Positions 1 through 6,866 of a stretch of 22,001 nucleotides of DNA are shown here, one piece after another; position 1 is the stretch's first letter, and each line of letters opens with the position of its first letter. Location of the stretch: the NCBI GenBank assembly GCA_030836365.1, contig JAURQB010000132.1:1-22001 (forward strand), in the 5' to 3' direction. The notes below the pieces were generated by a model. It saw only the letters and a program-made list of their open reading frames with translations, had not been told where the DNA came from and ran no database searches. This DNA comes from Bdellovibrionota bacterium. GTDB taxonomy: Bacteria; Bdellovibrionota; Bacteriovoracia; Bacteriovoracales; Bacteriovoracaceae. The position numbers and the translations under genes are program-made.

Positions 1-386
1 CCTTTGTGCCCACTCGGTTTTCGAAGAATAAAAAATTATCCTGTGAAATTCTTCAGTGGTACCAAGAAAACTTACCTGGCTGTGTAAAAAGCTCCGTCAG
101 AGAGTCTATTGAATCAGAAGAGGCGATTGCACTGCAAAAATCGGTTGTTGAATATCGGCCCATGAGTAAAGTAGCTTCTGATATTTTAAATGTGACAGGA
201 GAATTAACCAAGTTAATCCGGTCATCTGATGAGGTTAATTTTAATAATATGCAGATGGATCAACTCAGTAATACGCTGGTAGGTCATTCTAATAATACAC
301 AGGCGGGTCATTTCAACCATGTTCATTTGGGGAGAGATCAATTGTTGAATAATCGTTCAGGAGAGGCTCATGGCGCTCTCTCTTAA
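1..386 (+). CDS. ParA-like partition ATPase, C-terminal part only (5' end outside window)
   Basis: The reading frame is open at the left edge, so this is the 3' end of a longer gene; the GTG at position 6 is probably not the start. The visible start resembles the C-terminal third of ParA/Soj-like P-loop ATPases: a 'PTRFSKNKKLSCEIL' stretch, then 'SSVRESIESEEAIALQKSV' and 'YRPMSKVASDILNV', matching the usual pattern of a conserved Arg, an 'EA' helix, a 'P-x-S-K/R' turn and a closing helix. The Walker A and B motifs would lie upstream and cannot be seen. About 50 residues beyond the usual ParA end form an Asn/His/Gln-rich, probably disordered tail. Family role is ATP-dependent segregation or positioning of DNA or protein cargo. 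The next ORF overlaps this one by 17 bp, so they are likely co-translated. The ParA call rests on recalled family pattern. Confidence 0.7.
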   Translation, partial: FVPTRFSKNKKLSCEILQWYQENLPGCVKSSVRESIESEEAIALQKSVVEYRPMSKVASDILNVTGELTKLIRSSDEVNFNNMQMDQLSNTLVGHSNNTQAGHFNHVHLGRDQLLNNRSGEAHGALS

Positions 387-663
387 TCAAATTAAAAAAA
401 AGCCGGTACAAATATCTGCAATAAAAACTGACGACATAGCGTTCACAATTAAAAATGAGGAGCAGATGACGGTTCTAGACAAACCTTCTAAGCCATGGAG
501 TAATGTTGTGACAAATTTGTATCCGACTTCTCATGTAGACGTCCTCGAGCAAAAAGATCAACAGCACAACATAGATAATTTCTTTGAATCAAGAAGTAAC
601 TTCACCAATCCTGGGTCTGGTTTAGGTGGAATTGGTCTATGGTGCGAAGTGTTGAGTGTATAG
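370..663 (+). CDS. Hypothetical 97-aa protein overlapping the parA-like gene
   Basis: The ORF starts inside the last codons of the ParA-like gene (17 bp overlap, different frame), with 'aggagagg' just upstream of the ATG, so translation is plausible. The product is hydrophilic with no membrane segment or signal peptide. It begins 'MALSLNQIKKKPVQIS', has a 'KPWSNVV' stretch near residue 42, and ends in a Gly-rich segment followed by a hydrophobic tail. I do not recognise the family. By position, a gene directly behind a parA could encode a partner that loads the ATPase onto DNA or cargo. The abrupt hydrophobic end would also fit the N-terminal remnant of a longer partner gene cut by a frameshift or stop. 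I cannot decide between these. Confidence 0.5.
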   Translation: MALSLNQIKKKPVQISAIKTDDIAFTIKNEEQMTVLDKPSKPWSNVVTNLYPTSHVDVLEQKDQQHNIDNFFESRSNFTNPGSGLGGIGLWCEVLSV

Positions 664-683
664 CTCAGTTTCTAGGAGTAAAA

Positions 684-842
684 ATGGCAAAAAATAAGAA
701 AACGAGAAAGCCTTATAATACGGACATGAAAAAGCAACCAATTACCAAAAATGATAAGCTATTGGGCCAGTTAAAAATTATCTTCTTGCTTAGTGTCGTT
801 GTCGTCATTTCTGTATTGGCCATTTCTCAAATAAATTCCTGA
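684..842 (+). CDS. Small single-pass membrane protein, 52 aa, unknown function
   Basis: A good ribosome binding site (aggag at 674-678) precedes the ATG at 684, so I prefer this start to the upstream ATG at 639, which would overlap the previous ORF and lacks a clear site. The product has a strongly basic N-terminal half (many Lys, 'NKKTRKP') and one hydrophobic segment at about residues 29-48, followed by a very short tail. By the positive-inside rule the N terminus should be cytoplasmic. I do not recognise a family. It is the third gene of a probable parA-like/97-aa/52-aa unit, so it might tether that system to the membrane; that is inference only. Confidence 0.55.
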   Translation: MAKNKKTRKPYNTDMKKQPITKNDKLLGQLKIIFLLSVVVVISVLAISQINS

Positions 843-870
843 CAATCCGCGAAAGCATTGAGTAAAATAA

Positions 871-892
871 ACCTAAATTAAAAAATTTAGGT
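871..892 (+). repeat. Perfect 9-bp inverted repeat over the ribosome binding site
   Basis: ACCTAAATT (871-879) and AATTTAGGT (884-892) form a perfect 9-bp stem with a four-base loop. The right arm contains the AGG that is the only Shine-Dalgarno candidate for the gene starting at 899, so folding would hide it. There is no run of T after the stem, so it is not a typical intrinsic terminator. It could be a cis RNA switch, a weak transcript end for the upstream unit, or an operator. Hairpins of this size arise by chance in AT-rich DNA, so the placement is the main support. Confidence 0.4.
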
Positions 893-898
893 GTTCTT

Positions 899-2170
899 AT
901 GAAAAGCTTTATTGCCCTTTCTATTTTTATTGTTAGCTATGCACTTTTTGCGGATATTCATCTTCATGATTTAGATGAACATAAAAGTTTGAAAACGTTA
1001 ATTAGTGAGCGATGTTTAAACTCATCAGATAAAAGTGAATTTTTTAAGATTCTTTGGGCCAGTGATGAATATAAAGTTGAATTATTAAATGATAAGTCCT
1101 TATCAATTCTAAGCCCATGTTTAACAGATGCAGACAAGATTCATCTTGAAATTTATCAACAACGTGATGATGAAAAAATTCTCATCCCCGCAAATTTGGG
1201 CCCGTCTTTTGAAAGAATGACTTCGTTAAAAAAAATTCCAAGAGATCTCTTCCAACTGTTGATTACTTATGAAGCAAAAATTGAGTTTCAAGAATTTCCA
1301 ACGGTGATGAATTTTTGGCGCTCAGAGTTTTCCGAATTAATTACTTATTATCAAAATGTTTTAAACCCTTCTTTTATTTCAGATGAGGAGCTTTTTGATT
1401 TATATAATAATCGCCCAGACTTTTCCTCAACTCTTGGCGGCAAGTATAAAGAAACAGCGAGGTTATTTTTATTATGTCGGCGTAATAGAAATTATCATTG
1501 TCTTTTTACAGCTAAAGATAAGTACGATCGTCCTCTTAATGACCCGGCGACTGGAAAAGTTTGGTTTCAACCGGCACTTGCTCAATCAGCTAGAGGACTT
1601 ACTTCAAACATCGTGAATGGCAGAACGCCACAGGGTGTTCATACAATTGATTCCGTTATGCCCTATGCCGATCAATACCGATCTTTCGGAAAGTATCGTC
1701 GTATTATTCTTAATTGGGTGCCGACAGAAGATGATAGTGATATTAATGAAGATGACATGACAAAGAGTTTACTTTCTCCATTAAGCGAGAGCTCTTTTTG
1801 GTGGAGACAAGCTTCAGTATCACGAGACTTGGGAAGAACTGATTTAAGAATTCATGGTACGGGAAAAATTAATGAAGATCCGCGTTCAACTTATTATCCT
1901 CTCCGAAAAAGTAATGGTTGCATTACTCAAAGAGAGGGAACCTATGGGCGGACGACTTATCAAGACCAACGAATGATGCTTAACCAGATGATGGCAGCAC
2001 TTGAGCTTCCTGCAACTTATGACAATGAAGTCGATATTTCAGGAATTCTTTACTTAATTGATATTGATAACCAAGAGTCGCCCGTTTTATGGGCTGAGGT
2101 AGCGAGAAAACTAGGCCTTGATGAGGAAATTCGTATTCCAGGTGTGAGTACGGAAACAGCTTCTTTGTAA
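899..2170 (+). CDS. Secreted L,D-transpeptidase-like (YkuD-type) protein
   Basis: Residues 1-18 form a signal peptide (hydrophobic core 'FIALSIFIVSYALFA'), so the 423-aa product is exported. The C-terminal half shows the order of motifs seen in YkuD-fold L,D-transpeptidases: 'GRTPQGVHTI' at about 241-250 (compare the 'TPxGxF' strand), 'RIHGT' with H319, and 'KSNGCIT' with S338, G340 and C341. In the family, the His and Cys form the catalytic pair that cross-links peptidoglycan stems through a 3-3 bond or attaches proteins to the wall. The usual motif is S/T-H-G-C; here His is replaced by Asn. The long N-terminal region (about 20-200) is not recognised. The downstream CPXCG gene is 25 bp away. 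The fold assignment rests on these motifs alone; enzymatic activity is less certain. Confidence 0.6.
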   Translation: MKSFIALSIFIVSYALFADIHLHDLDEHKSLKTLISERCLNSSDKSEFFKILWASDEYKVELLNDKSLSILSPCLTDADKIHLEIYQQRDDEKILIPANLGPSFERMTSLKKIPRDLFQLLITYEAKIEFQEFPTVMNFWRSEFSELITYYQNVLNPSFISDEELFDLYNNRPDFSSTLGGKYKETARLFLLCRRNRNYHCLFTAKDKYDRPLNDPATGKVWFQPALAQSARGLTSNIVNGRTPQGVHTIDSVMPYADQYRSFGKYRRIILNWVPTEDDSDINEDDMTKSLLSPLSESSFWWRQASVSRDLGRTDLRIHGTGKINEDPRSTYYPLRKSNGCITQREGTYGRTTYQDQRMMLNQMMAALELPATYDNEVDISGILYLIDIDNQESPVLWAEVARKLGLDEEIRIPGVSTETASL

Positions 2171-2195
2171 GTTATATGAGACCAATAAGCCTCAA

Positions 2196-2390
2196 ATGAG
2201 TAATTTTAACGACGAAGTTTTTTTTATGTGTCCCTATTGTGGAGAGCAAATCTCAATGTTGTTTGAGTCTTATTCTGGCGCGCAAGAATATATAGAGGAT
2301 TGTGAAGTTTGTTGTGCACCAATTAAAATAAAATACAAAGTTAATGATAGTGAAGTTGAGCTTATTAATGTTCAGCGTTTAGATGATTAA
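2196..2390 (+). CDS. CPXCG-motif cysteine-rich small protein (zinc-ribbon type)
   Basis: This 64-aa protein has 'CPYCGE' with C12 and C15 and a second knuckle 'EDCEVCC' with C36, C39 and C40, plus the 'YIEDC' stretch that marks the CPXCG-type cysteine-rich family. Four cysteines in two pairs suggest one structural zinc site. The biochemical role of the family is not established to my knowledge. I chose the ATG at 2196 because family members usually carry about 10 residues before the first cysteine pair; the in-frame ATG at 2226 would start one residue before it. No strong ribosome binding site is visible. It sits 25 bp after the transpeptidase-like gene and 31 bp before the transporter operon. 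Confidence 0.75.
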   Translation: MSNFNDEVFFMCPYCGEQISMLFESYSGAQEYIEDCEVCCAPIKIKYKVNDSEVELINVQRLDD

Positions 2391-2421
2391 TTCAGAGAAT
2401 AAAAATTGTGAGGAGAGAAAA

Positions 2422-3417
2422 ATGCCTAAAATTCTATTGTCCCTAATGTTGATGTTACTCGTATCTTGCCAAGATAAAACAAGTTCATCTAACACTCTTT
2501 GGATTTATACATCTTTGTACAAAGATACGATAAATGAAATTACACCAGCGTTAAAAAAAGAGTTTCCCGGTGTTGAGTTTAAATTTTTTCAAGCAGGCAG
2601 TGAGGAAATTGCGACTAAAGTCAACGCAGAAATGATGAGCGGGAATGTTCAAGCGGATGTCATGATTTCAAGTGATCGATTTTGGTATGAAGAGCTAGAG
2701 CAGGCGGGAAAGCTTTACCAATATTCATCTCCAGTTGCTAAAGATGTTCCAGCATCGTTAAAAAGTGGAAATGGGTATTATTCGACTTTATCACTGCCAG
2801 TGATGGTTCTTTGCTACAACAGTGAATTATTAAAGACTGAGTTATTACCCGAGAGCTTTAAAGATCTTCAAGATGTTCGATTTAAAAATCTTTTTACAAC
2901 TGGCGATCCTCTTGCAAGTGGTACAAATTTTACGACAATGGCCATGCTCCAATTTCATTACGGATGGGATTATTTTAAGAAACTCAAAAATAACAATACC
3001 ATCGGCCAAGGTGGAAATAGCTCAGTTTTAAGGCGAATTCAAAACGGAGAGAGACCTATTGGTTGGGTTCTTTTAGAAAATGTTTTACGTTTCCAAGACA
3101 AAGATAAACGACTTAAAGTGATCTACCCAAAAGATGGTGTCGTGACTAACAACAATATCATCGCCATCAGTAAAGAAACCCACAATCCTGAATTAGCAAA
3201 AAAGTTTGTAGATTTTATGTATGGAAAAGTTGGACAGGACCAGATGATAAAATCATTCATGTATAGCCCGCTGCCAGGTTACGCGCCTCCGGCAGGCGCT
3301 CCTGCCTTTTCTTTTGTCTTGAAAAACAGTTTTCCATGGACAAAAGAATTTTTGGCACAAGTCAGAGACTCCCGAATGGAGCTTAAAGAAAAATATACTG
3401 AAATAATGTTTCAATAG
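2422..3417 (+). CDS. Iron(III)-type ABC transporter substrate-binding lipoprotein
   Basis: The 331-aa product starts at the ATG at 2422, which has a strong site (gaggagag) 5-6 bases upstream; an upstream in-frame ATG at 2383 would add 13 hydrophilic residues before the signal. Residues 1-16 end in a good lipobox, L-V-S-C16, so the protein is probably a lipid-anchored binding protein in the periplasm. The mature part follows the AfuA/FbpA-like binding-protein plan: 'LWIYTSLYKDTINEI' at the first strand, 'ADVMISSDRFWYEEL', 'LCYNSELL', and 'IGWVLLENVL' near the hinge. Family members deliver ferric iron or related ligands to the permease. The genes for permease and ATPase follow directly (8 bp gap). 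Ligand identity cannot be set from sequence; iron is the most likely, with polyamine or phosphonate as alternatives. Confidence 0.8.
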   Translation: MPKILLSLMLMLLVSCQDKTSSSNTLWIYTSLYKDTINEITPALKKEFPGVEFKFFQAGSEEIATKVNAEMMSGNVQADVMISSDRFWYEELEQAGKLYQYSSPVAKDVPASLKSGNGYYSTLSLPVMVLCYNSELLKTELLPESFKDLQDVRFKNLFTTGDPLASGTNFTTMAMLQFHYGWDYFKKLKNNNTIGQGGNSSVLRRIQNGERPIGWVLLENVLRFQDKDKRLKVIYPKDGVVTNNNIIAISKETHNPELAKKFVDFMYGKVGQDQMIKSFMYSPLPGYAPPAGAPAFSFVLKNSFPWTKEFLAQVRDSRMELKEKYTEIMFQ

Positions 3418-3425
3418 GGTGACGA

Positions 3426-5075
3426 ATGCGATTAGGCACTAAGGTCACAACTTTTTTAGTTTTATCCTGCTTATTGGTCGTGGCGCTGAGCTTTGCTCCT
3501 TTTTATTCTTTATTTAAACAAGTGATCATTGCGATTAATCCAATGATGGTGAAAAAAGTTTTCAATTCATCAAGTACATTACTGGCGATTAAGACGACAT
3601 TAATCGTTTCACTTTCGACCGTTTTTTTCTCTACTATTATTGCGATACCGCTTAGCTGGCTTTTTTCTCGAAGCGACCTTAAAGCAAAAGGGCGTTGGAA
3701 AACGCTATTTAGTTTACCCTATGCGATTCCTCCCTATATTGGTGCAATCGCATGGATTATGCTAGCTAATCCTACTAATGGCATACTAAATAATGTGACG
3801 GGACTCAGCTTAAATATTTATTCCCTCGGCGGACTGATTTGGGTGATGAGCTCATTTTTTTATACGTTTATTTTACTTAATGTAACAAACCTACTTTCTC
3901 AAATGGACCCAAGTCTTGAAGAGGCGGCCCGGCTCTCTGGCGCCAATCCTTTTCGTGTCTTTCGTGAAATCACACTACCTCTCATTAGACCTGGTTTAAT
4001 TAGTGGGATGGTTCTCGTTTTTCTCGCGGCATCGGCAAGTTTTGGCGTTCCTGCACTTGTTGGTGGGCCTGGGAGAATTTTTTTATTAACGACAAAAATT
4101 TATACCTATCAAAAAATGGGTAGCTTCATGGGGATTAATTACGCGAGTATTCTAAGTGTGATTTTATTTCTCGTTGCTATTATTTCTCTTGGCGTGAATA
4201 GCTATCTTCTTCGAAAAAACTCATTTGGCGTCGTCTCTGGAAAATCGGCGCGAGCAAATCTAATTCCACTTCATCGTTACATGCTTCCTGTGCAAATTAT
4301 TCTCGGCTTATTGCTATTTATCCTTTTAATTTTACCTATCATTGGCATTTTTATTTCCGCTCTAGCAAAGGTTCAAGGTATTGTTTCTTTGAGTAACTTA
4401 ACATTAGTAAATTTTTCAAAAATATTTTTTGACGTCGCTGAATTTCCCGTTGCTCTTAGAAACTCTTTAATGGTGTCTTCATTTGTTGCAACCCTAAGTG
4501 TAGTGATTGGATTTTTTGTTGTTTACGCTCAAAAGAAAACAAATCTAAAGTTTTTAAGAGTAACTGACTTCTTTATTTCTCTTCCTTATGCCACTCCTGG
4601 AACTGTCCTTTCGTTAGCGCTTATTTTAGCATTCAGTGGAAGACTTTTTGGTGTTATCAGTTTTTACAATACGCTCATTTTGATTGGTCTTGCCTACTTT
4701 ATTAAATATCTTAATTTTTCTGTTCGTGCGCTTAATAGCTCAATGGTACAAATTGACCAGTCATTACTTGAGGCAGCTCAAGTGAGCGGAGCTAATTTTT
4801 TCAAGCGACTGTTAACAATTTGGTTTCCCCTTCTTCGGCCAGCACTGATTTCCTCCTGGTTTTTGGTTTTTATGCCTTGTGTGAGCGAGTTGACGATGAC
4901 TATTTTGCTGACAGGGCCAGGTCTTGAAACACTTGGAACTCTACTTTTTCAATTACAAAACTATGGAGATGCTAGTGGTGGTGGCGCTGCTGTCCTCAGT
5001 TTACTTATTATTATGATGGTGTTGATGATTAATTATTTTGTGAAGTTTATCTCTAAAGGAAAGTACGGCCTATGA
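3426..5075 (+). CDS. Iron(III)-type ABC transporter permease, two fused permease domains
   Basis: This 549-aa membrane protein has about 12 hydrophobic segments in two halves. Each half carries the cytoplasmic EAA loop that contacts the ATPase: 'LEEAARLSGANPFRVFREI' near residues 164-182 and 'LLEAAQVSGANFFKRLLTI' near 446-465, both followed by L-x-R-P. Such tandem permeases are typical of the FbpB/SfuB/CysTW-like iron(III) group, where one polypeptide forms the whole channel. An 'agggtga' ribosome binding site precedes the ATG, and the stop overlaps the start of the ATPase gene by 4 bp (ATGA), so the two are translationally coupled. All three parts of the importer are present and look intact. 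Confidence 0.88.
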   Translation: MRLGTKVTTFLVLSCLLVVALSFAPFYSLFKQVIIAINPMMVKKVFNSSSTLLAIKTTLIVSLSTVFFSTIIAIPLSWLFSRSDLKAKGRWKTLFSLPYAIPPYIGAIAWIMLANPTNGILNNVTGLSLNIYSLGGLIWVMSSFFYTFILLNVTNLLSQMDPSLEEAARLSGANPFRVFREITLPLIRPGLISGMVLVFLAASASFGVPALVGGPGRIFLLTTKIYTYQKMGSFMGINYASILSVILFLVAIISLGVNSYLLRKNSFGVVSGKSARANLIPLHRYMLPVQIILGLLLFILLILPIIGIFISALAKVQGIVSLSNLTLVNFSKIFFDVAEFPVALRNSLMVSSFVATLSVVIGFFVVYAQKKTNLKFLRVTDFFISLPYATPGTVLSLALILAFSGRLFGVISFYNTLILIGLAYFIKYLNFSVRALNSSMVQIDQSLLEAAQVSGANFFKRLLTIWFPLLRPALISSWFLVFMPCVSELTMTILLTGPGLETLGTLLFQLQNYGDASGGGAAVLSLLIIMMVLMINYFVKFISKGKYGL

Positions 5076-5806
5076 GTACTGTTGAATTTAAAAATATAAG
5101 AAAATCTTACGGTGCAGTTGAGGTCGTAAAAGGTTTTGATTTGAAAGTAGAAGACGGAGAGTTTGTTTCATTTTTAGGGCCTAGTGGTTGTGGCAAAACA
5201 ACTTGTCTGAGAATGATTTCAGGCTTAGAGGAAAATACAAGTGGAGAGCTCTTGATTGGAGGGGAGTTAGTTAGTGCTCCTGGTAAAAATATTTACCTTG
5301 CGCCGGAGAAGCGAAATGTTGGAATGGTGTTTCAAAGTTACGCCGTTTGGCCTCATATGAACGTCTTTGACAATATTGCCTATCCCCTAAAAATTCAAAA
5401 AATTAAATCACATGAAATACAAAAACGTGTCGAGGAAATTATGGAAGTCGTCGAGCTATCAGGACTTGGCGAACGAATGCCCAATCAGCTTAGTGGAGGC
5501 CAACAGCAACGAGTTGCATTGGCACGAGGACTCGTGGCGAGACCGCGAGTTTTACTCCTTGATGAGCCTCTGAGTAACTTGGATGCAAAGCTTAGAGATA
5601 AGATGCGTGTCGATATTCGGGCCATTCAACAGAAGCTTAATATCACCTGTGTTTACGTAACTCATGACCAATTAGAAGCATTTACCATGAGTGATCGAAT
5701 TTTAATAATGGACCAAGGAATTGTTCAACAAGTGGGCGATCCATCAGAAATTCGTGAAAATCCGGCGAATGATTTTGTTCGTGAATTTATTCGTCAATCT
5801 CATTAA
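5072..5806 (+). CDS. Iron(III)-type ABC transporter ATP-binding protein (short form)
   Basis: All ATPase motifs are intact: Walker A 'GPSGCGKTT' (36-44), Q-loop Q88, signature 'LSGGQQQR' (140-147), Walker B 'LLLDEP' (161-166), D-loop 'SNLD', and the switch histidine H198 in 'VTHDQLEA'. It powers uptake through the fused permease encoded just upstream (4-bp overlap). The nearest type is the FbpC/PotA-like group. At 244 aa it ends soon after the catalytic core and lacks the C-terminal regulatory (TOBE) part that brings many members to about 350 aa, so substrate-feedback control through that domain is absent. A 79-bp gap follows before the next operon, in which I see no convincing terminator. 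Confidence 0.9.
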   Translation: MSTVEFKNIRKSYGAVEVVKGFDLKVEDGEFVSFLGPSGCGKTTCLRMISGLEENTSGELLIGGELVSAPGKNIYLAPEKRNVGMVFQSYAVWPHMNVFDNIAYPLKIQKIKSHEIQKRVEEIMEVVELSGLGERMPNQLSGGQQQRVALARGLVARPRVLLLDEPLSNLDAKLRDKMRVDIRAIQQKLNITCVYVTHDQLEAFTMSDRILIMDQGIVQQVGDPSEIRENPANDFVREFIRQSH

Positions 5807-5885
5807 GTCAAGTAATTACAGGTAGTTAAAAATTGTTTAGGGCCATGGTAGAATATTAGTAATAAAATATAGTTGGTGGTGCCCA

Positions 5886-6866
5886 ATGTACATGCCCAAG
5901 CTTTATGACGAAAAGAAATTATTGAGTTACTTGAAAAAACAGCAAAAGCACGCCTGGAATTTAGACGCCGATTTTCAATGGAATAGTGAAATTGATTTAA
6001 CTAAAGAGTTTGTTCCATTACCAGATGATTTTATTTTATCTCCATACATAAATGATGAGCAAAAGGTTTTATTATCTCAGCTCATCGGTTTGATGATTAA
6101 CTCAAGTATTTGTGAATTAGAGGGGGCTCTCGAGCGTTCAAAAAAACAATGCTGGATTGATGTCATTAATCAATATCCTGTTTCACCAGAGTTTGAGCAG
6201 TTGGGAGAAAACTTTTTTATTGAAGAGAAAAAACATGCGGATGCATTTGAATTATTTTTAGAAAAATTCGCGAATAAAACGAATGTAAGCGTTGATGAAC
6301 TTAAATCAATTTTACCAACGCTTAATGAATCAAAGATTGAAAAGCTTTTTCGCATGAACTCATACCTTGGAGGTAAGGCTCTTTGGATGGTCGTCGCGGC
6401 CGTGGAAGAAGAGTCCATTGAGGTTTATAAGCAAATGCGACCCCACAAAAGTGAGATAGACCCATTATACTTTGAGCTTCACCAAAAACATTTTGAAGAG
6501 GAAACTCGGCACGCAAGTTTTGCTTTTTTAATGCTTGAACTTCTTGAGGAGAGAACGTCAACGCCGATTAAAGTACTTAGTCGTCAATTGGACTTTATCA
6601 TGTCTGAAGTATTGCAAGTCTCATGGATTTTGGGTGAATTAATGAAAGTAGTTCACTTGAAAAAACTAAAAAATCGTCACCCATTTTACCAAGGTCTGTC
6701 CGAGTTGGTGCCTATTATTCAACAGTTTACATTCACTGATGTGCTAAAAAGTTTGTTTCATGATGCTCCATTTATTAGTCTGATTCTCCGGCCAGGCTTA
6801 AATAAACACTTATCCCAATTCCTTGATGAACAGCGCTCTTTGCGCTTTTTGGATAAGGTGATTTAA
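5886..6866 (+). CDS. AurF-like diiron (ferritin-like fold) oxygenase candidate
   Basis: The 326-aa, helix-rich product carries two E-x-x-H signatures: E114-H117 in 'FIEEKKHAD' and E206-H209 in 'EEETRHAS'. A Glu-rich helix 'CELEG' (E77/E79) lies before the first and 'VEEESIEV' (E174-E176) between them. H202 stands four residues before E206. The set E79, E114, H117, E175, H202, E206, H209 closely reproduces the spacing I recall for the diiron ligands of AurF, the p-aminobenzoate N-oxygenase (101, 136, 139, 196, 223, 227, 230), including the extra histidine. Members oxidise amines or other organic substrates using O2. No signal peptide, so cytoplasmic. It is the first gene of a tight four-gene operon; its stop overlaps the next start (TAATG). 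The fold and metal site are well supported; the substrate is unknown, and another ferritin-like family is possible. Confidence 0.65.
   Translation: MYMPKLYDEKKLLSYLKKQQKHAWNLDADFQWNSEIDLTKEFVPLPDDFILSPYINDEQKVLLSQLIGLMINSSICELEGALERSKKQCWIDVINQYPVSPEFEQLGENFFIEEKKHADAFELFLEKFANKTNVSVDELKSILPTLNESKIEKLFRMNSYLGGKALWMVVAAVEEESIEVYKQMRPHKSEIDPLYFELHQKHFEEETRHASFAFLMLELLEERTSTPIKVLSRQLDFIMSEVLQVSWILGELMKVVHLKKLKNRHPFYQGLSELVPIIQQFTFTDVLKSLFHDAPFISLILRPGLNKHLSQFLDEQRSLRFLDKVI

Noticed and set aside
639..683. Upstream ATG for the 52-aa membrane protein
   Set aside because: It would overlap the previous ORF and has no ribosome site, while aggag sits correctly before the ATG at 684.
1383..1616. 77-codon plus-strand ORF inside the transpeptidase-like gene
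   Set aside because: Out of frame within a gene with a signal peptide and motifs; no ribosome site and no recognisable domain.
2383..2421. Upstream start of the binding-protein gene
   Set aside because: It would place a hydrophilic 13-residue leader before the lipoprotein signal; the ATG at 2422 has a strong site and gives a proper lipobox.
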